From positions 958,371-1,022,370 of the forward strand of contig NZ_FQUD01000002.1 of NCBI RefSeq assembly GCF_900128945.1: a DNA stretch of 64,000 bases, given 5' to 3'. Below the pieces are notes generated by a model. The model searched no databases, had not been told where the DNA came from, and was given only the letters and a program-made list of their open reading frames with translations. Of this stretch, positions 52,601 through 62,172 are shown piece by piece. Numbering within the stretch: the stretch's first letter is position 1; every line of letters begins with the position of its first letter. A program made the translations under genes and the position numbers. The DNA comes from Chryseobacterium sp. OV279 (GTDB lineage Bacteria > Bacteroidota > Bacteroidia > Flavobacteriales > Weeksellaceae).

Positions 52601-53954
52601 TGCGAATCGCTTATTGAAAACCGTCAATGAAATCACCGGAACGAGTGCCAGTTTCAATTATGATGCTTGGGATAATCTGGTGAGCGGAACTTATCAGACT
52701 AGCAAAGAAACGGATACTATTTATAAAGCTCCGGATGCCATCGGTAACCTCTTTGAAACCCCTAACCAAACTGACCGAAGCTATGGACCGGGAGGAAAAC
52801 TGTTGACCGATATACGGTATAATTACTACTACGATGCAGAAGGAAACCTGATTTTTAAAGAATTCAGAAAAAGTACCCAACGGGCAGCTATTTCTTCTTC
52901 CACCGTAGAGCATAAATACGGAATCAGCCTGATGGGAAGCGGCGTCGGCTGGCAGTATGAATGGAAAGGAAACGGAATGCTTGCCAAAGTAGTATTGCCG
53001 CAGGGCGGAGAAGTCAGTTTTGCATATGATCCTCTGGGAAGGCGTATTGCCAAGCAGTATAAAAATAAAGTGACCCGCTGGGTATGGGATGGAAATGTCC
53101 CGTTACATGAATGGCAGTATGACGGAGAATTCCCACCAAAGCTGAGTATTGATGAAGAAAATAATGTGGAGGAAGCTTCTGAATCTGCAGAAAATGTAAT
53201 AACTTGGCTCTATCAGGAGGGAAGCTTTGTGCCTTGTGGGAAAATTGTTGGAGAAGAGGAGTTTAGCATCATCAGCGATTATTTAGGTACACCTACGCAT
53301 GCTTATGATCATGAAGGCATTCTTGTCTGGGAAAGGGAATTGGATGTATATGGTTCTCTGCGAAAAGGAGATAATGAATTTGTTCCGTTTTTGTACCAGG
53401 GACAGTATGTGGATAGAGAAACAGGATTGGCCTATAACCGTTTTCGGTATTATGATAATGAGAGCGGGAATTACTTAAGTCAGGATCCGATTGGATTAAT
53501 GGGTAATAATCCTAACTTTTATGCTTATGTAAATGAAAATAATAGTAGAATTGATCCTTTTGGCTTAGATGTTTATGACCTAATTGCCGATGTTGATGGT
53601 TGGTATCCTGTTTATGAAAAAGGAAGTTTAAATCCAACATCTTATGTAAGATTAAAACAAGGAGATGTTTATAAAATTGGAGAATCTAAAAATCCTGTTA
53701 GAAGATATTCTCAAACAAGATTAGACGAAGCCAGAATTAATAGATCTACAGCGACATCTATTGCAATTGATCCTACCGGAAAACCAATATTAGATGCAAA
53801 TGGTAATACTGTTACAGCTGGTTTGAGAAGGCAAGTTGATCCCAATACTATTGGAAATACGAAACAGGCAGACCGTTTAATTGAAACACAAAAAATAAAA
53901 ACGTATGAACAAGCACAAAATAAATTACCGCCTGGTAATAAAACACATCATTAA
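49623..53954 (+). CDS. PAAR-like/Rhs effector with GIY-YIG (URI-like) toxin tip
   Basis: This 1443-residue protein has an N-terminal PAAR-like region (about 1-270; proline-rich loops such as PAMPGMPVGK, EMFLGSSTVLADGGPCSTQ) that would cap VgrG. A DUF6531-like segment follows (about 280-340, CRLFGEPVDAATGRVYSTNTD), then about 900 residues of Rhs/YD repeats forming a shell. The core motif ends with YDNESGNYLSQDPIGL (about 1285-1300) and DPFGL at 1311. The last 127 residues are the toxin: VYKIGESKNPVRRYSQ plus a distal LIETQKIKTYEQ and PPGN fit a GIY-YIG/Tox-URI-type nuclease. The tip is more AT-rich than the shell. An immunity gene follows. Confidence 0.85.
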   Translation: MSDLIGKVATSPAPRRGFGELFGEAKNKLDHLQKDMASILPAMPGMPVGKYFDLAIGIDFHETIFPPMPLLPVPHIGMVFDIMSAIMNAISSILPEPPAPPADGSEPPTSLASVCTAIVNGMKPSVQVHGQWVANAGTGIQHLPGIFLHIPFPIVKPIASSEMFLGSSTVLADGGPCSTQFHLALSCNLIGIPAPFRITKPKPKVALMAPTSMLLIITSAGKPVLAGGPPTIDLFQLAMSLGLKGMGKLWKKAGNKLQDFIHRVQPNKPKLAKVLQPVKCRLFGEPVDAATGRVYSTNTDIELPGPIPFVWQRTYYSDAEVNGPLGFNWHHSYNMGLFDLQNDYASVRLSDGRETVVPLVGVGEKYFNRKEQLTFSKDEKGYILTDSNKLQYRFNGALNQEGYRMLSSISTADGFTISLDYHSNGCLKKITDSTGKIIKVETDSDHRITRLYTVAENREITYIQYSYDDLGNMVYNKDVIGAEKHFRYQGHLLVQLTNQTGQNFYWEYEGAGDDAKCIHTWGDGGVLEYFTEYNPGQTITKNSLGFTAEYFYDDSKLIYKIIDENGGVTHQKYNQYQELELVINAEGFTQKYLYTENGLLKTIENENNGQNLFQYDDAFNLVKITSPGGAEIEWTYDEFNRIVQKKLPSGEKLHYQYNDKHLRKITDDKNRAVHFFYDQSHQLVQMIYPNETYSKWDYDELGNVISERDPRGNITFFQYDDAGNVIYLKESDGNEHYFEYDTSYNIIHAKDDLHDVRFRYGSLGILLSRTQNNRTVKFGYDTELQLKSISNEKGEVYRFALDGVGDVISEWGFDGLHRQYERDAIGRVKKVVRPDNRWTEYDYDGIGNIIAEQHSDLSFTGYSYNKDGFLTGGLNQDISIKIQRGKDGRIIKEQQGQHWVSKTIDQHNDSLLTESSLGAHITSQYNHFGQLNTMESGSWKAQWQYDATGLEIQRDLTGGISQVTEHDQQGRVVRRSINSHNVEKNRTRYMWGTANRLLKTVNEITGTSASFNYDAWDNLVSGTYQTSKETDTIYKAPDAIGNLFETPNQTDRSYGPGGKLLTDIRYNYYYDAEGNLIFKEFRKSTQRAAISSSTVEHKYGISLMGSGVGWQYEWKGNGMLAKVVLPQGGEVSFAYDPLGRRIAKQYKNKVTRWVWDGNVPLHEWQYDGEFPPKLSIDEENNVEEASESAENVITWLYQEGSFVPCGKIVGEEEFSIISDYLGTPTHAYDHEGILVWERELDVYGSLRKGDNEFVPFLYQGQYVDRETGLAYNRFRYYDNESGNYLSQDPIGLMGNNPNFYAYVNENNSRIDPFGLDVYDLIADVDGWYPVYEKGSLNPTSYVRLKQGDVYKIGESKNPVRRYSQTRLDEARINRSTATSIAIDPTGKPILDANGNTVTAGLRRQVDPNTIGNTKQADRLIETQKIKTYEQAQNKLPPGNKTHH

Positions 53955-53973
53955 AATTTAAAGATTATAAATT

Positions 53974-54438
53974 ATGGGAATTTTTTTAAAAATCACTTAT
54001 GATTCACAAGGAGGGAAAACAAAAGAAAAAGCTATTATAAATCAAAATATTTTAGATAATATTCTCAATAGCTTGAATGATTATGCTTGGCAAGATTCAA
54101 TTTCGAGTAAATTAACATCCCTTGACCCCAAATATAGTCATATTGCACTTGGTACTATTCTTAGGTTTTTTCATCTGAAAAATATTGAAATAGGTAATTT
54201 AAAATCATTTGCACGGTACGCCAAAAAGGATGATAAACTTATAATAGATCAAATACTCATCATTGATAAATATGAAGATTTGTCAGAAGATGAAACACGA
54301 AAAGCACTCTGTGATGATGTTTTTCTATACTTTAAAGAAATTATCTTAAAATATAAAGATCACTTTCAAGACTTTGATGCGGTTTCTTTTATACCGCTGC
54401 TTGAAGAAAGATTCAAAAAAATAAAAGAGGGCAATTAG
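53974..54438 (+). CDS. Putative immunity protein of the Rhs toxin
   Basis: This 154-residue soluble, acidic and helical protein (ILDNILNSLNDYAWQDSISSKL; KALCDDVFLYFKEIILKYKDH, both shortened) has no known domain that I recognise. It starts 19 bases after the Rhs stop and shares its AT-rich composition with the toxin tip rather than with the Rhs shell. Together these features mark a cognate immunity gene exchanged as a block with the tip. Inference from position. Confidence 0.65.
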   Translation: MGIFLKITYDSQGGKTKEKAIINQNILDNILNSLNDYAWQDSISSKLTSLDPKYSHIALGTILRFFHLKNIEIGNLKSFARYAKKDDKLIIDQILIIDKYEDLSEDETRKALCDDVFLYFKEIILKYKDHFQDFDAVSFIPLLEERFKKIKEGN

Positions 54439-54511
54439 AAATGAAGCTTTACTACTTGTAGAAAATTGCTGGAGCAGAAAGGTTTACCCCGATCTATGAT
54501 GATTAATTATA

Positions 54512-55225
54512 ATGGAAAATGAATTATTTGTAAGCTTTCAAAGAAGCTATATAAAAAGAAAAAGTATCCCTTTGATGGATGATATTATTCTTTTTGATTC
54601 TTTTGATTCTTCTAAGAGGACCAAGTTTTATTCTGTTTCAGAATGGAGGACATTGGACTATAAAGATATCCCTTTTCCTCCGGAAGATAATAAATATAAA
54701 TTTCCCAAGGATCTTTATTTAGTATTCAAGAAGAAGCAAAATGATTTTCAGTTTAATTATATTGAGTACGGTTCAGACGTGAAAATACTGTCCATAGATT
54801 TATTTGAAAAGTTATCTGATAATGGATTGGAAAAGGATCAGTATGAATATTCAATACTAAAATTAGTAGATAAAGAAGGTAATGTATTAACAGATAAAAG
54901 GTATTGTGCTTTAAGGTTTGGAAAATTTGATGATCACTTGTTTGAAGTGAATAAACAAACAAGTTTTAGAAGTAAAGTTAACGGAAGTACAAATTATATA
55001 TATCCTGATTTAACATTAAATATAGAAAATTCAGACAGGAAAATTTTTGTTTTAAAGGAATTTTCTTATAGGAAATCACTAATATTTAATAGTCTAAATT
55101 TAGTTACTAACCTTGTTACTCAATTTAATGATATTGATATTTATAATACCAAAGAATTTCCATTCATTTATGATAACCAATATGATGAAGAGGTTGTCCC
55201 TTTGCAAAATAGTTACAAAATATAA
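54512..55225 (+). CDS. Possible second (orphan) immunity protein
   Basis: This 237-residue AT-rich protein has no signal peptide. Segments such as FYSVSEWRTLDYKDIPFPP, YCALRFGKFDDHLFEVNK and LKEFSYRKSLIFNSL recall immunity families found beside polymorphic toxins (Imm11/Imm43-like), but I am not sure of the family. Its place after the cognate immunity gene is where immunity genes of displaced toxins are usually kept. Confidence 0.5.
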   Translation: MENELFVSFQRSYIKRKSIPLMDDIILFDSFDSSKRTKFYSVSEWRTLDYKDIPFPPEDNKYKFPKDLYLVFKKKQNDFQFNYIEYGSDVKILSIDLFEKLSDNGLEKDQYEYSILKLVDKEGNVLTDKRYCALRFGKFDDHLFEVNKQTSFRSKVNGSTNYIYPDLTLNIENSDRKIFVLKEFSYRKSLIFNSLNLVTNLVTQFNDIDIYNTKEFPFIYDNQYDEEVVPLQNSYKI

Positions 55226-55325
55226 ATTAATTGAGATTATTTTCAGTAAGTCAAAATTAGATTTTTAGTCAATAGATAAAAGAATTGTTTACCTTATAAT
55301 GATAATAAGGGAGCGTTAAAAAAGC

Positions 55326-55365
55326 AAGCTGTGCAAAGTCCGACTCTGTACAGCTTATTTTTTAC
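55326..55365 (+). terminator. Terminator of the Rhs/immunity transcript
   Basis: Stem aagctgt (55326-55332) / acagctt (55350-55356) with T run. Confidence 0.65.
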
Positions 55366-55392
55366 CAAAAAGATTATCTTTACCAGATTCCA

Positions 55393-56388
55393 ATGAATCA
55401 ATACATAATGAAACGATTTTACTTTCTGATCACCGGTTTTCTGATATTTACAGGGATCAATACTAATGCGCAGTCAGACAGCGTAAAAAACTATGTAGTT
55501 AGCGCACTTGATCTGATGAAGGCCAAATCGGTCAACAAACACAGGATCAACTGGGATTCCCTTTACATGGATTCCCGCAAAAAAGCAGAAAGTCTTCACA
55601 CGGTTAAAGAGACCTATCCGCTTATTAAAAATATACTCGGTGCCCTGAAAGATGCCCATTCCAATTTTTTTCCACCGGAAATGGTTAAGGCCTATACATT
55701 GGGTTACAGAGCTACAGGACAGGAATTTCCTGTTATTGAAACAAAAATGACGGAAAACCAGATTGCTTATCTCAAGCTTCCCGGGATTGCCTGTTATCAT
55801 TTTGCAGAATGGGATGAGTTTGTCAACACATTTTATAAAAAAATAGAAGAGCTGAATGCACAGAAACCTAAAGGCTGGATTCTGGATCTCAGAGACAATG
55901 GCGGAGGCATGTTTTATCCCATGTTTGCAGCTTTGTCACCAATGCTGGATAAGAAAAATGTGATTGGAACCATAGATGCAGAAGGAAAATATGCGTTTTA
56001 TGATTATGATGACAAAGGAAATCTGTATGAGGGTAAACAGTTAGCTCATCATTTTAATGTCAAAAATATCCCTCAGCGCATCACAAAACCAATGGTTGTA
56101 ATGGTCAACAAAAAAACATCAAGCTCAGGCGAATTCTGCACTGTTGCATTTGCCGGACAAAAAAACACAACGGTTATCGGGCAAAATACAATGGGACTGA
56201 CCTCCGGAAATCAGGAATACAAACTTTCTGACGGAGCATTTCTTATTTTAACAATAGGAAATATCGTAGACCGTAATAAAAAGGAATATGCCAAAGTAGG
56301 AGAGGGATTTACTCCAAATATACTGCTGAAAGACCTTTCGGAAGCTCAATACATGAAAACGGCATCTGAGATATTGCTAAAAAAGTAA
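55393..56388 (+). CDS. S41-family (tail-specific-like) peptidase
   Basis: This 331-residue protein has a signal peptide (ATG 55393 or 55408; ITGFLIFTGINTNAQ). The catalytic region (about 120-320) has WILDLRDNGGG (about 155-165), MVVMVNKKTSSSGEFCTVAF with the nucleophile serine in the KTSSSGE block (about 235-246), and MGLTSGNQ (about 260-267). There is no PDZ domain, so it is a short member of the tricorn/CtpA-like group. It is probably exported and cleaves peptides or processed proteins. Confidence 0.85.
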   Translation: MNQYIMKRFYFLITGFLIFTGINTNAQSDSVKNYVVSALDLMKAKSVNKHRINWDSLYMDSRKKAESLHTVKETYPLIKNILGALKDAHSNFFPPEMVKAYTLGYRATGQEFPVIETKMTENQIAYLKLPGIACYHFAEWDEFVNTFYKKIEELNAQKPKGWILDLRDNGGGMFYPMFAALSPMLDKKNVIGTIDAEGKYAFYDYDDKGNLYEGKQLAHHFNVKNIPQRITKPMVVMVNKKTSSSGEFCTVAFAGQKNTTVIGQNTMGLTSGNQEYKLSDGAFLILTIGNIVDRNKKEYAKVGEGFTPNILLKDLSEAQYMKTASEILLKK

Positions 56389-56405
56389 TCTTTAAATTTT
56401 TATAG

Positions 56406-56446
56406 AGCGTTTCGGCGCGAAGTCGAAGACTTCGCGCCGAAACGCT
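56406..56446. terminator. Perfect 19-bp GC-rich hairpin, probable bidirectional terminator
   Basis: Arms AGCGTTTCGGCGCGAAGTC (56406-56424) and GACTTCGCGCCGAAACGCT (56428-56446) are fully complementary around the loop gaa, and tacctttttatt follows. It lies between the convergent S41 peptidase (stop 56388) and the Tet(X)-like gene (stop 56462), so it can end both transcripts. It is much more GC-rich than the surrounding DNA. Confidence 0.8.
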
Positions 56447-56461
56447 TACCTTTTTATTCCT

Positions 56462-57607
<1,146 letters not shown>

Positions 57608-57619
57608 TTAATATGAATA

Positions 57620-57627
57620 CAAAATTG
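57620..57627 (-). promoter_or_regulatory. Probable -7 element of the Tet(X)-like gene
   Basis: On the minus strand CAATTTTG differs from TAnnTTTG at one position; it lies 28 bases before the ATG at 57592 in the gap shared with the AraC gene. Confidence 0.4.
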
Positions 57628-57687
57628 AGGGTCATTTTAGAAATAAAATAATTACATTAGACTTAAAAATAACCGTAAAAGACTTTT

Positions 57688-58650
57688 ATGGAAAAAGAGG
57701 ATTACACCATCCCTGTCATTCTTCAAAAGTTGGCTCATGTACTGGGAACAAAATTAAAGAACAGAAGATTAGAGATCCCTTCCGGATTTGGAAGCGGGTA
57801 TTGTACCGGATTTGTTTTTAATACACACATCAGGATGCTGATCAGTAATTATGAGCTGAATGACGATGTGGTGCTGGAGAATCCGGAGCGGAATGAAGGC
57901 CGAAAAGTGATATTTTTTAAGTTTCAGAACATTTTTCCTAAAGCGGAATCATTGTCTACCGGAAAACATCCCGGAGAAATACCATCCGTTTTAATTGCAA
58001 CCAGCCGCATCAATACCGATGAAATTATTTCCATCCATTCCAATACATCTACCATTAATATTGAAATAGAGGCAGATTATCTGGGCCAATTGTTGAGCAC
58101 ATCAGATCAATCACCGGTTTTGCAAAGTCTCCTGCAGAATAACCAACCTTATCTTTTTGAGCAGATCATTTATCCCTCGTTGCAGAAAGTGGTGGATGAA
58201 ATTATCTCAGAATTCGTTGGAGAAACTTTCGAACTGTTTTTCATGAGAATCAAAGCAGAGGAAATGATCTGCAGGCTGCTGATGGAACTGGAAAAGCGGG
58301 ACGAAAAACGCATCTATGCCCTGAACAGTCATGATATAGAAATTCTTTACAAAATAAGGGATCACGTCCTTCAAAACCTCGACATTCCTCCTGTTATCGG
58401 AAAACTGGCTGCTGAGGCCGGTATGAGTCCTACAAAATTGAAACGGCTATTTAAGCAGATCTTTGGTGACAGTATTTTCAGCTATTATCAGGAATTCAGG
58501 ATGAAAGAAGCCGCTCTTCTGCTAAAAGGGAAGAAATATTCCGTTTCAGAAGTCGGCTACAAACTCGGTTTTACCAACCTGAGCCATTTTTCAAAAATCT
58601 TCAAAGAACATATGGGAATGAACCCCAAACAGTATGCGATGATACAGTGA
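57688..58650 (+). CDS. AraC-family transcriptional regulator
   Basis: This 320-residue protein has an N-terminal sensing domain of the cupin-like type (about 20-110) and a C-terminal AraC HTH pair (about 215-318) with LAAEAGMSPTKLKRLFKQIFG and GYKLGFTNLSHFSKIFKEHMG (both trimmed). It is divergent from the Tet(X)-like gene with 95 bp between, the usual layout for an inducible detoxification gene. The inducer is unknown. Confidence 0.85.
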   Translation: MEKEDYTIPVILQKLAHVLGTKLKNRRLEIPSGFGSGYCTGFVFNTHIRMLISNYELNDDVVLENPERNEGRKVIFFKFQNIFPKAESLSTGKHPGEIPSVLIATSRINTDEIISIHSNTSTINIEIEADYLGQLLSTSDQSPVLQSLLQNNQPYLFEQIIYPSLQKVVDEIISEFVGETFELFFMRIKAEEMICRLLMELEKRDEKRIYALNSHDIEILYKIRDHVLQNLDIPPVIGKLAAEAGMSPTKLKRLFKQIFGDSIFSYYQEFRMKEAALLLKGKKYSVSEVGYKLGFTNLSHFSKIFKEHMGMNPKQYAMIQ

Positions 58651-60012
58651 TTATTTCAATGATTTGTAAAAATGAGTTGTGGTCATATGACGGGTTATAT
58701 TTTTGACAAATTCGTCCTTTCCATAGAAAAAGCTTGTCTTATTTCTAAAACTAAATGAATAATAATTATTCTTTAAGTTCTTAATGGTGAGCAGAGACTG
58801 ATCTATGTCTTTTTTCAACTGATCTTTATCGGTTGTATCGGTTGCGATATAGCTATTAAACTGTTTTTCTTCTGCATTTGAGATAGTACCACAGGAATAG
58901 ACCGCACCCAATAGCGAAGCAAAAGCATCATCCATCTTATTCAATTGTCTGTATGACTTTGAGATGGATAAAAGTGAATTCTCCACATCGCTGCAAACCC
59001 GGGAATCACTTGAATTTGGAAAATCAAAAACGGCTTTTCTGTAATATTCAATGGCTTTGCTGTAATCCTGTTTGGAAAAATAATAGTCGCCTAATGTATG
59101 GGCAGAAAAGTGTTTAAGGCCATAGATATCAATGTTCTCAGCACCGTCTTCCAGCAATTCTTTTGGGAATTTAAGCTTTAAGAGATAGCTGAACATTCCA
59201 ATATGATGGATCAAACTGTCCCGATTTATTCGTTGTTCATAGGTTTCAGTATTCTTTAAAAATTCTTTGTCCTTACTGAAGGGACTGCTTTCCCTGAGAC
59301 GTTTTACGTAGGAATAGATGTTGTGGTCATCAGAGGAATGGGCGAATGGATGTTTTTCTAAAAAAGTTGTCAACTCATCTTCTTTCTCCTGCCTGATTTT
59401 TTCCACTACTTTTTTTCCGGAAATCTCTTCGCCAGCCAAACTTAATTTAAAAGCGTAGATAATAATCCCTTCATTACCAAAGCTTACAGCATACATCCAG
59501 TCATCATTTCCCCGAATAAACGAGACATCTGCAGGACTGAAAACCTTATATTCGTTCGTCAGTTCAGTGTAAGTACTTTCAGCCTTGGGATGATCTGTCA
59601 GCAATGATTGAAAGATTTTTGATTTTCCTATGTCTCTCCGATTATTCAAAAAGGCATCTGCATATTCTTTCGTCTCATCACTGGGCATTTTAGTAATACT
59701 TGACCGGAGAGCTGAAATATCTACCTTATCATTATCATAAGTGTACACGGCAGGAAATAGATCCAGATTGCTGTTGCCGTTGTCTAAAAATAGAGCAATA
59801 CCCACTACATCTTTGGTAAGATGTTTTGCATTTAACTTTTTAGCCGTTTTAAAATGGGTCACCAGATCCTTAAGGTATTGATAGTGGGAACTTTTGCCGT
59901 ATTTTTTTAAAGCAGTATCCAGCTTAGGCTCGTAATCTGAAAACGATTTTTGTTGTGCTTCTGCTGTAATAAAACTGGTCAAAAAGATCAATATAATGTA
60001 TAATTGCTTCAT
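58651..60012 (-). CDS. Exported TPR-containing protein
   Basis: This 453-residue protein has a signal peptide (MKQLYIILIFLTSFITAEAQ). The first 220 residues are mixed alpha/beta with no recognised domain. The C-terminal half has tandem helices including a TPR (about 300-345, LGDYYFSKQDYSKAIEYYRK). Its stop abuts the AraC stop on the other strand with no gap. Probably a periplasmic scaffold; role unknown. Confidence 0.6.
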   Translation of the reverse strand: MKQLYIILIFLTSFITAEAQQKSFSDYEPKLDTALKKYGKSSHYQYLKDLVTHFKTAKKLNAKHLTKDVVGIALFLDNGNSNLDLFPAVYTYDNDKVDISALRSSITKMPSDETKEYADAFLNNRRDIGKSKIFQSLLTDHPKAESTYTELTNEYKVFSPADVSFIRGNDDWMYAVSFGNEGIIIYAFKLSLAGEEISGKKVVEKIRQEKEDELTTFLEKHPFAHSSDDHNIYSYVKRLRESSPFSKDKEFLKNTETYEQRINRDSLIHHIGMFSYLLKLKFPKELLEDGAENIDIYGLKHFSAHTLGDYYFSKQDYSKAIEYYRKAVFDFPNSSDSRVCSDVENSLLSISKSYRQLNKMDDAFASLLGAVYSCGTISNAEEKQFNSYIATDTTDKDQLKKDIDQSLLTIKNLKNNYYSFSFRNKTSFFYGKDEFVKNITRHMTTTHFYKSLK

Positions 60013-60323
60013 GGGGTTACATTTTTATGACTTCCTATTTTTGAAGAAAGTATTTGGTATCCTGTGTTTTATTAGTAAACATAAGGATTAAAAATTAACA
60101 AGATCATAAATAGAGGTAAAAGATTTTATGGGTATAAATGATTGCTCAACAGATGGTTAAAATAAATATCAGAATATACAGGGAAAAGTCTGCGTTGATG
60201 TAATAAATAAGGGAGAAAGAATGTCATATAATTAATATCCTCCTGATTAAAAAAAGCCTTATAATTCGGCTGATCCGTAATAAAACTTAAGTATTTTTGA
60301 CAAACTAAATTTCAAAAGATAAA
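60013..60323. promoter_or_regulatory. Intergenic promoter region of the serine hydrolase gene
   Basis: Nothing coding. A TATTTTTG (-7, 60292-60299) lies 25 bases before the ATG at 60324; the other direction serves the TPR protein. No other structure seen. Confidence 0.45.
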
Positions 60324-62126
60324 ATGAAACCAAAAACTCCCATATACGCTGCAGCCCTGATCGGAATGATGTACGTTCCGGTATCTGCACAGACAAAATC
60401 CCAGTTGAATACCGAAATTGCCAAAGTAGAAGCAGGATTAATACCTGCGGTTCGCTTTCAGGGTGAACCTATGTGGACACTGGAGTCCAGAATGAAGCAT
60501 TATAATGTTCCGGGAGTGAGCATTGCTGTTATTAAAAATTCAAAAGTGATCTGGGCGAAGAGCTATGGTTTTTCAGATGTGGAATCTAAAACTCCGGTCA
60601 ATTCCAAAACACTTTTTCAGGCGGCATCCATGAGCAAGCCGGTAAGTGTGTATGCGGCATTGACAGAAGTAGAAGCGGGAAAGATCAATCCTGATGCTGA
60701 TGTCAATTCCTACCTTAAATCCTGGAAAGTTCCGGAAAATGAATTTACCAAAGAAAAAAAAGTCACTTTTAAAAATATAGTCAGTCATACAGCCGGTTTT
60801 ACAGTAAGTGGATTTCCCGGATATGAAGCCGGAAAGCCTATTCCTACCTTAGTCCAGGTTTTAAATGGACAGACTCCAGCGAATACTCCTGCTGTTTTCG
60901 TAGATAAAGTTCCGGGAACACCTTTCCGTTATGCGGGCGGTGGATACTGTGTCCTGCAGCAGATGCTTATCGATCTGGAAGGAAAAGATTTTACCACCAT
61001 TATGAAGGAAAAGGTTCTCATGCCGCTGGATATGAAGAACAGTACTTTTTCACAGCCTTTATCCGATGCACAGGCTCAATTCGCAGCTACGGCATACAAT
61101 CAAGATGGGATAAAAGTTCAGGGAAAATCTCATACCTATCCCGAACAAGCAGCAGCCGGTTTATGGACTACCCCTGAGGATCTGGCTAAATTCGTCATTG
61201 ATGTGCAGAATACTTTGAGCGGGAAGAGCAGCACCATTATTTCACAAAAGACAGCTGAACAGTTTACCACTTCCTTTATTGATCCATTTATGGGATTGGG
61301 GATTTTTTTGGAAGATAGAAGAGGTCATATGTATTTTCACCACGGTGGTTGGAACGAAGGATTCTCCAGCAGATTTATAGCCAGTAAAACAAGCGGTGAC
61401 GGGGTTGTTGTATTAACGAATACCAATAAACCTGATTTTGTAGAAGAACTTGTGCGTTCGGTGGCAGAAGTCTATCACTGGCCTTTATTTAATGGCCCAG
61501 TTCAGAAAATATTGCCTTTAAATCAGAATGATTTCAAAAGTATCGGACGTTACAAAAGTGGAAAATATGGTTTTTACAGGGTTTATCGTGAAAATGGAAA
61601 GCTGATGACTGCTGCTAATATGGATACTCCGGTTGAAATGATTAAAGTAGGAGAAAATAAGTATGCATTTCGGGACTGGGATTTTACGGTAAAATTTGTG
61701 AAAAATAAGGATACCGGAAAAACAGATATCGTACAGGTATTTTCCAATGGAAAAATAAGGTCAACAGATGCACAGATGGGACCGGATGAGAAAGCTCCTT
61801 TAGAATGGGTGCTGGACGGAAATTATGACAAAGGTCTGGAAGCGTATAAGAAAGCCAAAACTGAAGATGCCGGAAATGATCTTCTCTCTGAGGGTTTTCT
61901 GAATGGAGCAGGTTACACCATGCTTCGGAATAAAGATTTTACAAAGGCCATTGATATACTCAGGATAAATGCTGCATTGTATCCTAAAAGTGAAAATGTC
62001 TACGACAGTTTGGGAGAAGCTTACCTGAAGGCCGGTCAAAAGGATAAAGCCAAACAGAATTACCAGAAAGTTCTGGAGATCAATCCCAAAAACGAAAATG
62101 CTGCAAAGGTTTTAAAAACATTATAA
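60324..62126 (+). CDS. Class C beta-lactamase-type serine hydrolase with TPR tail
   Basis: This 600-residue protein has a signal peptide (to about 23, YVPVSAQ). The beta-lactamase/DD-peptidase fold (about 35-390) carries the active site S-M-S-K (S102-K105) in FQAASMSKPVS, a second motif FRYAGGGY (YAG in place of the usual YxN), and an HHGGWNEG third motif. A DUF3471-like beta region follows, then TPRs at about 515-598 (KAIDILRINAALYPKSENVYD, trimmed). Members hydrolyse peptides or esters; few inactivate beta-lactams. The changed second motif makes classical penicillin-binding chemistry uncertain. Confidence 0.82.
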   Translation: MKPKTPIYAAALIGMMYVPVSAQTKSQLNTEIAKVEAGLIPAVRFQGEPMWTLESRMKHYNVPGVSIAVIKNSKVIWAKSYGFSDVESKTPVNSKTLFQAASMSKPVSVYAALTEVEAGKINPDADVNSYLKSWKVPENEFTKEKKVTFKNIVSHTAGFTVSGFPGYEAGKPIPTLVQVLNGQTPANTPAVFVDKVPGTPFRYAGGGYCVLQQMLIDLEGKDFTTIMKEKVLMPLDMKNSTFSQPLSDAQAQFAATAYNQDGIKVQGKSHTYPEQAAAGLWTTPEDLAKFVIDVQNTLSGKSSTIISQKTAEQFTTSFIDPFMGLGIFLEDRRGHMYFHHGGWNEGFSSRFIASKTSGDGVVVLTNTNKPDFVEELVRSVAEVYHWPLFNGPVQKILPLNQNDFKSIGRYKSGKYGFYRVYRENGKLMTAANMDTPVEMIKVGENKYAFRDWDFTVKFVKNKDTGKTDIVQVFSNGKIRSTDAQMGPDEKAPLEWVLDGNYDKGLEAYKKAKTEDAGNDLLSEGFLNGAGYTMLRNKDFTKAIDILRINAALYPKSENVYDSLGEAYLKAGQKDKAKQNYQKVLEINPKNENAAKVLKTL

Positions 62127-62172
62127 TTTCAGTTCGGTCAGATGGCTGGAAGCTGGAAGAGAGAAGCTGATT

